Source: Helicobacter_D ganmani
GTDB taxonomy: Bacteria > Campylobacterota > Campylobacteria > Campylobacterales > Helicobacteraceae
Assembly (NCBI RefSeq): GCF_965138225.1
Contig: NZ_CBCSAX010000002.1
Strand: one strand, 5' to 3'
Length of the DNA stretch: 64,000 bases
Shown piece by piece: positions 17,026 through 26,490 of the stretch (positions are counted from its first letter, which is position 1; each line of letters begins with the position of its first letter). Below the pieces are notes generated by a model, which was not told the origin of the DNA, searched no databases, and was given only the letters and a program-made list of their open reading frames with translations. The translations under genes were made by a program, and so were the position numbers.

Positions 17026-18384
17026 ATGTCTTATTCATATTCAAAACAATTTGGTGTGCAGTCTTATGTAGCAGGTGTGAATTATTCAGATTGGATGAAA
17101 GAAGCTCTCAATCCAGAAAATAAATCTGGCGAAAATAAGCGGTTGAGTATTACTTCAAGTCAAGAAGATTATTTTAAGAAGCAAAGATTAATTCAGGAAG
17201 CAATCGCGCAACTGCAAAGCAATGGAAGTGTTGATGCGAAGATTGCCAAAGAAATTGATGTAGAATCTCTAAAAAAGAGTTTAAAAGACGCAGAAAATGG
17301 AGAATCTAATGCACTTAGTATTGGCGAGGGGTCGGAATCTAGCGAAGCAAGGAAACAAAGCCAACTTAGTGCTAAAGCTCAAAATACAGCACTTCAGTCA
17401 GCTATTAATGTGCTAGATAAAAATCAAATCCCGACTTCAAATCCTTTACAAGAATCCCCAAGCCCCACAGATAAAGAGGCAAAAGAAGCACAAAAAGCAA
17501 AAGATATTATCAAGCAGAATATAGAAAATGATTCTCTAACCAATAGAATGGCAGATAGAGTCGGTGGAGGATTGTTTGATAAGCCTGTTTTTAGCACTTC
17601 CTCTACTGCACCAAACGATATAAATGAGCAAGATAAAACCGCTTACAATCCTCTAGTAATTCAAGCGGATTCCACAACAGAAAGTGTGCAAGGGATTCTA
17701 GCGGTGGAATTTACTGATGATGTGAGTGGTGCAAATGTGCGCGTGCCATTAACGCAAGAAAATGCAGATAAGCTCAAAGAGCAATTTGGAAGCTTAGAAG
17801 CAGCAAGTGATTATGTTAAGGGATTCTATTATGATGCTGCGTATAAAATGGGCTATTTGAGTAGTGATGGTGATGGAGATGGGAAAATTAGCTTAGAAGA
17901 GGGTGTGAATCTCAAAACTCTTGTTAGTTTAATGAGTGGAGAATATTCCTCTGTATCCGAGCAATTTGGCGGCAATGTGGAAATGCAAAAGAAATTTTTA
18001 GAGCAAGTAGGGTTTATTGATAATCTTGCAGATTTCATTAACCACTCTATCTCTCAAGATAGTAATTTTGATGGAAGTTTGAGTTTAAATGAGATTTTAA
18101 ATAGCACCAATGAAGCAGTTTTCCTAAAAACCGCACAAAGTGCTAATACTAGCAGTGTAGAAGTGCTACTGATTCAGAGCTTTAAAATGGAATTTAATAG
18201 GGAATCTTTGAATGATACTCTGCTCAATCTTGGGGCAAGCGCAGAGGATTCTGCAAAAATTCTTGATAGCAGAAAGTTAAAAGATATGCTAGACGAGAAT
18301 TTCTTGGAATCACTAGATGAGGAGTCGCGTGAAAATTGGCTCAAAAGCGAAGTTTTGTTGAAAAATATGCTAGAGAGTGTCTAA
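17026..18384 (+). CDS. EF-hand protein with sigma-54 promoter, unknown function
   Basis: Soluble protein of 452 residues that I do not recognise as a named protein. There is no signal peptide or membrane helix. The N-terminal half is charged, rich in Ser, Gln, Asn and Lys, and partly coiled. The C-terminal half carries two EF-hand loops, DGDGDGKISLEE (281-292) and DSNFDGSLSLNE (345-356), followed by helical sequence. It resembles in style the EF-hand protein at 5083-6603 but is not clearly homologous over its length. AGAGGT precedes the ATG. Its sigma-54 element places it tentatively in the flagellar regulon. Confidence 0.75.
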   Translation: MSYSYSKQFGVQSYVAGVNYSDWMKEALNPENKSGENKRLSITSSQEDYFKKQRLIQEAIAQLQSNGSVDAKIAKEIDVESLKKSLKDAENGESNALSIGEGSESSEARKQSQLSAKAQNTALQSAINVLDKNQIPTSNPLQESPSPTDKEAKEAQKAKDIIKQNIENDSLTNRMADRVGGGLFDKPVFSTSSTAPNDINEQDKTAYNPLVIQADSTTESVQGILAVEFTDDVSGANVRVPLTQENADKLKEQFGSLEAASDYVKGFYYDAAYKMGYLSSDGDGDGKISLEEGVNLKTLVSLMSGEYSSVSEQFGGNVEMQKKFLEQVGFIDNLADFINHSISQDSNFDGSLSLNEILNSTNEAVFLKTAQSANTSSVEVLLIQSFKMEFNRESLNDTLLNLGASAEDSAKILDSRKLKDMLDENFLESLDEESRENWLKSEVLLKNMLESV

Positions 18385-18477
18385 TAAGCTACAACTCTTG
18401 TGGCTTGAATCCATATTTTGTAATCTACATATAAAATCGCAAGCTTACTTTGTTATGGTATTCTCTTGCAAGGAATA

Positions 18478-18509
18478 GGGATTCTAACCTAGAATCCCAC
18501 AGATTTTTT
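18478..18509 (+). terminator. Terminator between EF-hand gene and htrA
   Basis: Nine-bp perfect stem GGGATTCTA / TAGAATCCC with a three-base loop, followed on the plus strand by ACAGATTTTTTATTT. It lies between convergent genes. Confidence 0.75.
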
Positions 18510-19923
18510 ATTTCGCAACAATGCTAAAGATTCTGCCACCACGATTAATTAACATTCGTTTGGTTTGCCCTTTATAACGATTCATAGCCTCGTGGAAGCT
18601 TTTGATGTCTTGAATGATAAAGCTTTCAATTTGTATAATAATATCCCCATTACTAAATCCTAATTCCTCTGCTCTGCTGTTTGCTTGAACATTTGTAATC
18701 AATATGCCTTGAACATTGTTTGGGATTCCATATTTGGATTTTGTTTCCGTGCTTAAGGCACTGATTTCAAGCCCAGCAATCCCACTATTTTCTTTTACAT
18801 TGCTTACTTGTGCTTCGTTGGGTGCTTTGGCGAGTGAGAGACTAAGAGTTTGTTCCTTTTTGTCTCTAAGGATTGTGAGTGTTACCTTTTCTTTTGGATT
18901 GAAAGTTCCAATGATGTTTTTTAAATCCGCTGCACCCTTGATTTCCTTGTGATTGACTTTGGTAATCAAATCCCAAACCTTTAAGCCGCTTTTGTCTGCG
19001 GGTGAATCTTTTTCAATCGCAATGACAACTGCACCCTTTTGATTTTTATAAACCTCTTGTAAGTCTCCACTGACATCTTGAATGCTCACACCCAAATATC
19101 CGCGCTCAATCACTCCATCTTCAATTAAGGCTTTGGAGATTTTTTTTACCATTTCAGAGGGAATCGCAAATCCGATTCCGTGATTTCCACCTGTGCGAGA
19201 AAGAATTGCGGTATTGATTCCAATCAAGCCCCCGCGACTATCTACAAGTGCGCCACCGCTATTACCCGGATTAATAGAGGCGTCTGTTTGGATAAAATTT
19301 TCATAATCATTGATTCCGATTCCATTTTTGTTGAGTGCAGAAATAATACCCTGCGTAATACTTTCGCCCACACCAAAAGGATTTCCAATCGCAAAGACAA
19401 CATCGCCTACTTGTAAATCATTGCTAGAAGCAAATTTTAAAAATGGTAGATTTTTTGCATTGATTTTGATAATAGCCAAATCACTTTTGGAATCTTTACC
19501 AATCACTTTGGCTTCGTATTCTTTGTTGCTTTCGGGCAAAGAAACAAGGATTTTATCTGCCCCGTCAATCACATGGTTGTTTGTTACAATATAGCCATCA
19601 TTGGAGATGATTACTCCGCTCCCTAAGCTTCGTTCTACGCGGTCTTTTGGAATCATCGCACCAAAGGCATCTCCGAAAAATTGCTTGAAAAATGGGTCAT
19701 TTAGCAAGGGGTGTCCTTGAATATTGGGTGCTTTGACTTTCTTTTGTGTGGAAATATTTACCACTGCATTTTTGGCTTCCTTAATGGAATCGTAATAAGA
19801 ATAGATTTTTGTTTGTGAAATATCCGGAGTTACTCTCTCGTGGATATTTGGTAATTCTGCAACTTCAAAGGCAAAAACATTGCCTGCAAGTAATGTGCTT
19901 AAAAGTAAAGTTTTAGCATTCAT
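18508..19923 (-). CDS. htrA: Periplasmic serine protease/chaperone HtrA (DegP)
   Basis: Protein-quality protease of the periplasm; in Helicobacter and Campylobacter it is also secreted and cleaves E-cadherin. A signal peptide spans about residues 1-18 (LLAGNVFAF). The catalytic triad is His117 (TNNHVIDG), Asp148 (KSDLAIIKI) and Ser222 (NPGNSGGALV). Two PDZ domains follow (about residues 260-360 and 375-470). The 471-residue length is normal. GGAG precedes the ATG at 19923. It stands alone between terminators. Confidence 0.95.
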   Translation of the reverse strand: MNAKTLLLSTLLAGNVFAFEVAELPNIHERVTPDISQTKIYSYYDSIKEAKNAVVNISTQKKVKAPNIQGHPLLNDPFFKQFFGDAFGAMIPKDRVERSLGSGVIISNDGYIVTNNHVIDGADKILVSLPESNKEYEAKVIGKDSKSDLAIIKINAKNLPFLKFASSNDLQVGDVVFAIGNPFGVGESITQGIISALNKNGIGINDYENFIQTDASINPGNSGGALVDSRGGLIGINTAILSRTGGNHGIGFAIPSEMVKKISKALIEDGVIERGYLGVSIQDVSGDLQEVYKNQKGAVVIAIEKDSPADKSGLKVWDLITKVNHKEIKGAADLKNIIGTFNPKEKVTLTILRDKKEQTLSLSLAKAPNEAQVSNVKENSGIAGLEISALSTETKSKYGIPNNVQGILITNVQANSRAEELGFSNGDIIIQIESFIIQDIKSFHEAMNRYKGQTKRMLINRGGRIFSIVAK

Positions 19924-20077
19924 TTTGTATCTCCTTTTTTATTTGGATTCTAGTCTTTAATCTTTTTATTTTAATGAGCAAAAGTTTTATTTTTTCAATA
20001 CTCATTAAAAATTTATGTTGAAATTATGGCAAAAAAATGTAAATCAATAAATAATAAAGAAAATATCTAATGAAAAA

Positions 20078-21217
20078 TTAAAGTTTGCGTCTCGTATAAT
20101 CCCTAACTTCTTGGTCTAAGGCAATCATTTCTTCTTTGTTTTTAAAATGGATTCTATTAAAGGTTTGCATAGAATCTTGCACAATTTGTGTCATTGTGCC
20201 AAAAGAAATAGAATCTTGCAAAAAGGCTTCTACGGCGATTTCATTGGCGGCATTTAGCACTAAACCAAGCTTAGGATTCTCCAATAATACAGATTTGAGA
20301 TTCCATAGGGGATAGCGCGCACTTTCAATCTTTTGGAGTTGATAATTTTTGTTTTGAAAGTCTAGTTGCGAAATAATAGAATCTGGAATTGCTTTGTTGG
20401 TGTGGAATGAATGTAAAAAAGATTCAGGTAACCCAAGTCCAAGCTGTATTGCATACGCAATAGGTAATTGCATATTTGCATTGGCAAAATGTGCCACAAC
20501 GCTGCCGTCCCAAAACTCTACAAGAGCGTGAATGTGGGAGTTACGCTCTATAAAGGCATCAATGTTTTTGTTTCCAAAGAGCCAATAGGCTTCTAGAATT
20601 TCAAAAAGTTTATTAACCATCGTTGCCGAATCAATTGTGATTTTTTTGCCCATTTGCCAATTTGGGTGTTTTAGGGCATTGAGTGCATTTTGATGCGGAA
20701 TCTCGTTTAAATCCATATCGCGAAATGCCCCACCGCTTGCAGTGATGTAGAGATTCCTAAAAGGACGAGAGGTTTTGGGGAATCCCAACAAATAACTAAG
20801 ACTAAAATGTTCGCTATCAATGGGGATAATTTTTGAAATATCAATCAATTCCCCGCCAGCTACTAGACTTTCTTTGTTGGCTAAAGCGACTTTTTTGCCA
20901 CAATGGATTGCACAAAGTGTCGGTTCTAAACCTAAAAATCCTATGAGTGCATTGAGGACTAATTTGGATTTAGAATCCAAAATTGCTTGGAGGATTCCTT
21001 CTTTGCCGATATAGATTTTTCCTTGGAATGCAGGAGTAATTTTAGGAATATCTTGTGCATCGGCAATCGCAATGGCTTTAGGGTGATGTTCTGAAATCTG
21101 TTTGTTTAAAAGAGAAATATTTTTTCCTGCGCCTAGCACTTCAATTTCTAAACAGAATCGTTTGGCGATTTCTAAAGCATTGACGCCAATAGAGCCACTA
21201 CAACCAAGAATAATCAT
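20078..21217 (-). CDS. dxr: 1-deoxy-D-xylulose 5-phosphate reductoisomerase
   Basis: NADPH-dependent enzyme that makes 2-C-methyl-D-erythritol 4-phosphate, the committed step of the MEP isoprenoid pathway. The NADPH fold is at the extreme N terminus (ILGCSGSIGVNALEIA; most family members have GSTGSIG). Metal and substrate residues are in IDSEHFSL and ASGGAFRD, and IDSATMVNK follows. At 379 residues it is slightly short. The ATG overlaps the cdsA stop as ATGA, so the two are translationally coupled. Confidence 0.95.
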   Translation of the reverse strand: MIILGCSGSIGVNALEIAKRFCLEIEVLGAGKNISLLNKQISEHHPKAIAIADAQDIPKITPAFQGKIYIGKEGILQAILDSKSKLVLNALIGFLGLEPTLCAIHCGKKVALANKESLVAGGELIDISKIIPIDSEHFSLSYLLGFPKTSRPFRNLYITASGGAFRDMDLNEIPHQNALNALKHPNWQMGKKITIDSATMVNKLFEILEAYWLFGNKNIDAFIERNSHIHALVEFWDGSVVAHFANANMQLPIAYAIQLGLGLPESFLHSFHTNKAIPDSIISQLDFQNKNYQLQKIESARYPLWNLKSVLLENPKLGLVLNAANEIAVEAFLQDSISFGTMTQIVQDSMQTFNRIHFKNKEEMIALDQEVRDYTRRKL

Positions 21218-21996
21218 AGGTTAATAATTTGTAAAAGAGTATAAAGAATGATGACAGCAAAGAAATAGCCATCTAGTCGGTCAAGGATTCCGCCGTGTCC
21301 AGGCAGAATAGAGCCACTATCTTTTACCTCTGCCTTGCGCTTTAAGTAGCTTTCATACAAGTCGCCAAATACGCTTGTAATGCTTGTAATAAATGTTAGG
21401 ATTAAAGAAGTAAAGAATCCACAAACCCCAAGCCCAATCAATGAGCCAATGAGGGTTGCAATTCCAACCCCAACAAGCACCCCCTCTTTGGTTTTATTAG
21501 GAGAAGTGGGGCAGAAAGCGGGATTGCTAAAAAGTTTGCCTCCTAAGAGTTTGCCTCCAAAATAGGCAAAACTATCCGTGAGCCCTACGATGACAATCAG
21601 CCAAATTAAGGCATTAATGGAATTGTCCAAATAGAGTAAATATAAGAAAATAAATGGAATCGTAGGATAAATAAAGGGCAGCATTTGCTCTATTGCTCCC
21701 TTTTTAGTATAACTTTGGTATGCTCCCAAAAGCACCAAAATGCAAAAAACACCAAGCGGAGATTCCAAAAGATAGACACTTAACCATATTATAAGCGCAA
21801 AGGACAGGAATAGGGGGCTTGGAGTTATTTTGTTGTAGAGTTTATAGGATTCATAAAAGCCAATGATAAAGACTATTCCAAGCACTGCCCATAAGAGTAA
21901 AGGGTGATGAAAGAAAATAATCAAGAGGATTGCAACAAGTATAAAAAATGCTGTATAAAGACGTGTTGGCTCAATAAACTTCAAATTTTTGGGCAT
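21214..21996 (-). CDS. cdsA: Phosphatidate cytidylyltransferase
   Basis: Membrane enzyme that makes CDP-diacylglycerol, the precursor of phosphatidylethanolamine and phosphatidylglycerol. The C-terminal family signature is complete: SYLKRKAEVKDSGSILPGHG followed by GILDRLD. About seven hydrophobic segments precede it. The length of 260 residues is normal. It is the first gene of a cdsA-dxr pair, an order common in Gram-negative bacteria. Confidence 0.95.
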   Translation of the reverse strand: MPKNLKFIEPTRLYTAFFILVAILLIIFFHHPLLLWAVLGIVFIIGFYESYKLYNKITPSPLFLSFALIIWLSVYLLESPLGVFCILVLLGAYQSYTKKGAIEQMLPFIYPTIPFIFLYLLYLDNSINALIWLIVIVGLTDSFAYFGGKLLGGKLFSNPAFCPTSPNKTKEGVLVGVGIATLIGSLIGLGVCGFFTSLILTFITSITSVFGDLYESYLKRKAEVKDSGSILPGHGGILDRLDGYFFAVIILYTLLQIINL

Positions 21997-22159
21997 AAAG
22001 ATTCCTGAAATTTCTTAAAATCTAAATTAATTTAAGCTTTGATTATAGCTCAAAAAGCTTTTAAAGTGCTTGAAAATATATTTCTTTGTGATTTTTGTCG
22101 TGCGATTCTGCTTGTAAAATCGTAAGGGAGCAATCGCAGAGGATTGCCGATTCTATGTC

Positions 22160-22648
22160 TTATTCTGCGGAAATAGTAATATTTAGAATCTTATCGCCTT
22201 GTTGGATAGAATCTAGCACCGCAAGGCTTGCCTTATCGTTAGGAGCAATTTGTCCAAAGATAGTGTGTTCTCCGTCAAGATGTGGTTGCGGTGCAAAGCA
22301 AATAAAAAATTGACTTCCTCCTGTATCTCTTCCCGCGTGCGCCATAGAGAGCGAGCCTTTGAAATGCTTGTGCGGATTGTTTTCTAATTCGCATTTAATA
22401 TGATAGCCCGGTCCTCCGCGCCCGTTATTTTCAGGACAACCACCTTGTGCGACAAATCCACGAATGACGCGGTGAAAATTTAAATGATTATAGAATCCGC
22501 TTTGGGCGAGACTTGTAAAATTTGCCACCGTGTTGGGTGCTTCTTTGGGAAAGAGTTTGAATTTCATTTCCCCTTTTTCTGTTGCAATGGTTGCATATTG
22601 CATTGAGTTAAATTCTTCTTGTGTTGGATTAAATTCTTTTAATTCCAT
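22160..22648 (-). CDS. ppiB: Cytoplasmic cyclophilin-type peptidyl-prolyl isomerase
   Basis: Accelerates cis-trans isomerisation of X-Pro bonds. The 162-residue cyclophilin fold has the signature NHLNFHRVIRGFVAQGG. Further active-site residues lie in GSQFFICF and HLDGEHTIFGQI. There is no signal peptide, in contrast to the second cyclophilin at 51560-52147, so it is cytoplasmic. It diverges from the gene at 22722 across a 73-base gap. Confidence 0.93.
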   Translation of the reverse strand: MELKEFNPTQEEFNSMQYATIATEKGEMKFKLFPKEAPNTVANFTSLAQSGFYNHLNFHRVIRGFVAQGGCPENNGRGGPGYHIKCELENNPHKHFKGSLSMAHAGRDTGGSQFFICFAPQPHLDGEHTIFGQIAPNDKASLAVLDSIQQGDKILNITISAE

Positions 22649-22721
22649 TTTTAAATCCTTAGTGTAAAATTAAATTTTTTATTGTAGTATTTTAAGCATT
22701 AAAAATTGCAAAAGGACAAGT

Positions 22722-23468
22722 ATGGCAAAAATTATCTTTATCGTGCTTTTGGCATTGAGTGCGAATGCAAAATATCCGCAATGGTTACAAGATAGCGTCA
22801 AAGTCGTTGCAGAGTTTGAACAACCCAATCGGTATATACCAAGCTATGTTGAGGGCTATGGCTTTGTGATAAATTATAATTTAGTCCTTACAAGTGCGAA
22901 GATTGTTTTTAATAAGAAAAAAGCAGACGAGATTACGCTCTACCACACAGAAGTTTTGGGACAGCCGATTGCTTGTTTGAGCCACGCTAAAATTTTGGCA
23001 TTAGATGATAATTTAGATTTAGCTGTGCTAGAAGTGGAGCGATTTACGGATATTTATTGCAATATTTTGCCTACACCAAATTTTCGTGAATTGAGTTTCC
23101 AAAAAACTTATTTTAATCTCTTTAAAAAACCTATCCAAACCTCTTTGCAAACACTTTTAGGGGAGAATTTGAAAATCTCTTATTTTAGCGAACAAGATTG
23201 GTCAGAATTTCTACGTAGTAGAATCGCATTCAGAGACTTTTTAGATTTTTCCAAAGAGGAAAAAGAAAAAATGCTAGGTATGCCATTGTTTATAGAAAAT
23301 GATTTTTTGGGCTTAAAGGTAAAAGAGTTCCCCAATGCTTCAAGTGAGAGCTTAAAAGTAGGAATTCTAACACACAAGGAAATTTTGGATTTTTTGTGCA
23401 AATTAGAAAATGAAACTTTAGTTTTCAAAAATAAAAAAGATTTGAAAGAATTTTGCAAACAACCTTAA
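22722..23468 (+). CDS. Secreted trypsin-like fold protein lacking catalytic residues
   Basis: Exported protein of 248 residues with a signal peptide (residues 1-16, ending ALSANA). The pattern GYGFVINYNLVLTSAKIV, then DDNLDLAVLEV, then GMPLF matches the order of a trypsin/HtrA protease. However, the His position is Lys60 (LTSAKIV), Asp99 is kept, and the Ser motif GNSGGPL is reduced to LGMPLF (about 185-190). It therefore looks like a pseudoprotease. No PDZ domain is visible. It lies 90 bases before gyrA on the same strand. The fold assignment is my reading of motifs, not an alignment. Confidence 0.6.
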   Translation: MAKIIFIVLLALSANAKYPQWLQDSVKVVAEFEQPNRYIPSYVEGYGFVINYNLVLTSAKIVFNKKKADEITLYHTEVLGQPIACLSHAKILALDDNLDLAVLEVERFTDIYCNILPTPNFRELSFQKTYFNLFKKPIQTSLQTLLGENLKISYFSEQDWSEFLRSRIAFRDFLDFSKEEKEKMLGMPLFIENDFLGLKVKEFPNASSESLKVGILTHKEILDFLCKLENETLVFKNKKDLKEFCKQP

Positions 23469-23558
23469 AAAAATTCAAGCTTCATTAGCAAGATTAAAGT
23501 AAAATAAAGATAAAATCGCGAATTTCAAGCAAGTATAAATATAAAGAAAAGGGAAGGA

Positions 23559-26060
23559 ATGTCAGACCTACTTAATCAAGATATTCAAAATGTTAATATA
23601 GAGGATTCCATTAAAGAAAGCTATTTGGATTATTCTATGAGCGTTATTGTAGGACGCGCATTGCCTGATGCAAGAGACGGATTGAAACCTGTGCATCGTA
23701 GGATTCTATATGCGATGTATGAACTAGGTGTTACTTCAAGAGTTGCTTATAAAAAAAGTGCAAGAATCGTAGGAGATGTTATCGGTAAATACCATCCACA
23801 CGGAGATACCGCAGTTTATGACGCATTAGTTCGAATGGCGCAAGATTTTTCTATGCGATTAGAGCTTGTAGATGGGCAAGGAAACTTCGGAAGTATTGAT
23901 GGTGATAGTGCGGCGGCAATGCGTTATACTGAAGCAAGAATGACGCAAGCAGCCGAGGAGTTACTCCGTGATATTGATAAAGACACCGTGGATTTCTTGC
24001 CAAACTATGATGACACTTTGCAAGAGCCAGATATTTTGCCAAGTCGCTTGCCAAATTTATTGATTAATGGTTCTAATGGAATCGCAGTAGGAATGGCGAC
24101 AAACATTCCGCCCCACCGCGTAGATGAGATTATAGACGCGTTAGTTTATTTGATTGATAACCCCAAAGCTCCATTAGAAGAGGTTTTGCAGTTTATTGAG
24201 GGTCCAGATTTTCCAACCGGTGGGATTATTTATGGCAAAAGTGGAATTCGCGAAGCCTATGAGGGCGGACGCGGACGCATTAAAATCCGCGCGAAAACGC
24301 ATATTGAAAAAACTAAAACCAAAGATATTATCGTAATTGATGAGATTCCTTATCAAGTTAATAAAGCGCGCCTTGTAGAGCAGATTGCCGAACTCGCTAA
24401 AGACAAGGTAATTGAGGGAATCTCTGAAGTGCGTGATGAATCCGATCGCGACGGAATCCGAGTCGTTGTAGAGTTAAAGCGCGAAGCAATGAGCGAAATC
24501 GTGCTAAATCATCTCTTTAAATCCACGCCAATGGAATCTACTTTTGGAATCATTTTGCTTGCAATCCACAACAAAGAACCAAAGGTTTTCACACTTTTAG
24601 AATTGTTGGAACTTTTTATTTCTCATCGCAAAAGTGTAGTGATTCGCCGAAGCATTTTTGAACTAGAGAAGGCTAAAGCTAGAGCGCATATTTTAGAGGG
24701 CTTAAAGGTTGCCTTAGAAAATATAGATGAGATTGTAGCTTTAATCCGCGCAAGTAGCGACCCAAAAGTCGCTAAAGAGGGCTTAGTAAGCAAGTTTAAT
24801 CTAAGTGAGATTCAAGCACAGGCTATTTTAGATATGCGTTTGCAAAGATTAACAGGCTTAGAGCGCGATAAAATAGAAAATGAATATCAGGAGCTTTTAA
24901 AGGAGATTGCACGATTGAGTGAAATCTTGAAAAGTGAGGCGAAATTAAATGCAATTATCAAAGAGGAATTGTCAGAATCCAAAGAGAAGTTTTCAACAAA
25001 GCGAAAAACTGCGATTGAAGAGGATTATGAGAACATTGATATGGAGGATTTGATTCCTAATGAGCCTGTTGTCGTAACAATGAGCCATCGCGGCTATGTT
25101 AAACGCGTGCCAGTGCGCACTTATGAGAAACAAAACCGCGGAGGTAAGGGAAAAATCTCCGCAAATACGCACGAGGACGACTTTATTGAGAGCTTTTTTG
25201 TATCTGATACACACGATACGATTATGTTTATTACTAACAAAGGGCAGCTTTATTGGCTCAAGGTTTATAGAATCCCAGAGGCGAGCAGGACAGCAATTGG
25301 TAAGGCAGTGGTGAATCTCATTAATCTAAGCTCTGACGAAAAGATTATGGCAACAATTACAACAAAAGATTTTAATGAGGATAAATCTATTGCGTTTTTT
25401 ACCAAAAATGGAATCATTAAGCGCACAAATTTGAGTGAATTTAAAAATATCCGAAGTGTAGGCGTCCGAGCTATTAATTTAGACGAAAATGATGAGCTTG
25501 TTACAGCAAAAATCATCTATCCCAGCATTAAAGAAATTTTAGTCGTAACTTACGAGGGAATGTGTGTGCGTTTTGGCGTAGAAAATGTGCGTGAAATTGG
25601 GCGTGTGGCACGCGGTGTTACAGCAATTAAATTCAAAATGCCAAACGATTATGTGATTGGTGCGACTGCAATCATAGATGAAAATGAAGAGATTTTGAGT
25701 GTAAGCGAAAAAGGAATCGGTAAGCGCACAGAAGTGAATGAGTATAGAATTACGAATCGTGGGGGCAAGGGTGTGATTGCGATGAAGCTTACAGGTAAGA
25801 CAGGTAAGCTTGTAGGGGTTGTCAATGTAGATGAAAAAATGGACCTTATGGTGCTTACAAGTAGTGGCAAGATGATTCGTGTAGATATGCAAAGCATTCG
25901 TAAGGCAGGACGAGCAACAAGTGGTGTGATTATCGTCAATGTAGATGACGACAAGGTTGTCTCTATTGCGCGTTGTCCTAAAGAAGAAAAGGAATCGGAA
26001 GTAAGAGAGGGTGATGAGGGCGAAGAGGCAAAATTGCTTGGAGGCGATAATTTAGAATAA
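23559..26060 (+). CDS. gyrA: DNA gyrase subunit A
   Basis: Breakage-reunion subunit of DNA gyrase. The active-site tyrosine is Tyr123 in MRYTEARM. The quinolone-resistance region reads HPHGDTAVYDALV, with Thr84 and Asp88 at the positions equivalent to E. coli Ser83/Asp87 and Campylobacter Thr86/Asp90, so no classical resistance substitution is seen. C-terminal beta-pinwheel blades contain the GyrA box-like QNRGGKGKI. The 833-residue length is normal. The stop overlaps the next start as TAATG, coupling it to the HP0702-like gene and flgR, as in H. pylori. Confidence 0.98.
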   Translation: MSDLLNQDIQNVNIEDSIKESYLDYSMSVIVGRALPDARDGLKPVHRRILYAMYELGVTSRVAYKKSARIVGDVIGKYHPHGDTAVYDALVRMAQDFSMRLELVDGQGNFGSIDGDSAAAMRYTEARMTQAAEELLRDIDKDTVDFLPNYDDTLQEPDILPSRLPNLLINGSNGIAVGMATNIPPHRVDEIIDALVYLIDNPKAPLEEVLQFIEGPDFPTGGIIYGKSGIREAYEGGRGRIKIRAKTHIEKTKTKDIIVIDEIPYQVNKARLVEQIAELAKDKVIEGISEVRDESDRDGIRVVVELKREAMSEIVLNHLFKSTPMESTFGIILLAIHNKEPKVFTLLELLELFISHRKSVVIRRSIFELEKAKARAHILEGLKVALENIDEIVALIRASSDPKVAKEGLVSKFNLSEIQAQAILDMRLQRLTGLERDKIENEYQELLKEIARLSEILKSEAKLNAIIKEELSESKEKFSTKRKTAIEEDYENIDMEDLIPNEPVVVTMSHRGYVKRVPVRTYEKQNRGGKGKISANTHEDDFIESFFVSDTHDTIMFITNKGQLYWLKVYRIPEASRTAIGKAVVNLINLSSDEKIMATITTKDFNEDKSIAFFTKNGIIKRTNLSEFKNIRSVGVRAINLDENDELVTAKIIYPSIKEILVVTYEGMCVRFGVENVREIGRVARGVTAIKFKMPNDYVIGATAIIDENEEILSVSEKGIGKRTEVNEYRITNRGGKGVIAMKLTGKTGKLVGVVNVDEKMDLMVLTSSGKMIRVDMQSIRKAGRATSGVIIVNVDDDKVVSIARCPKEEKESEVREGDEGEEAKLLGGDNLE

Positions 26061-26488
26061 TGTGGAGGATTCTGTTAGGGATAGTGTATTTGACTGCTTT
26101 TTGTGAGGCATCAGAATATATTTTTTCTTATAGGGTTGCAGCAAGAAATGGTATGCTTTTAAACGAAAAATATTATTTCTCTCCTGCAATGGTGGGCGCA
26201 AATATTTTGCGTCAAGCAAAGAATCCTTATAAAAAATGCACAATTAGCCACGAGGCAAAAACTGAAAAAGCTTTGCTTCGCGACTATAAAGAGAAAATTT
26301 TAGAATGTTTTTTAAAATGGGGAGTGAGACTAGAGGATAACACGCAAGTGCAGAATTTACAAGGCAAATCCATAACTTATTTGGCGATTCCACCGACACG
26401 CATACAAATAGAGTATGCTGATGGAATCGCAACGATTTACGCACTCACTCACGACATAAATAAGACAATAAAAGCAATAAAGGAGTAA
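26060..26488 (+). CDS. Conserved small exported protein (HP0702-like)
   Basis: Protein of 142 residues with a probable N-terminal signal peptide (about residues 1-17, ILLGIVYLTAFCEA). I know no function for it. It occupies the same position, between gyrA and flgR, as the hypothetical gene HP0702 of H. pylori (recalled synteny). The start overlaps the gyrA stop by one base, and the gene ends two bases before flgR, so it is cotranscribed with both. Proximity to flgR could mean a motility role, but operon position with gyrA weakens that argument. Confidence 0.75.
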   Translation: MWRILLGIVYLTAFCEASEYIFSYRVAARNGMLLNEKYYFSPAMVGANILRQAKNPYKKCTISHEAKTEKALLRDYKEKILECFLKWGVRLEDNTQVQNLQGKSITYLAIPPTRIQIEYADGIATIYALTHDINKTIKAIKE

Positions 26489-26490
26489 AG

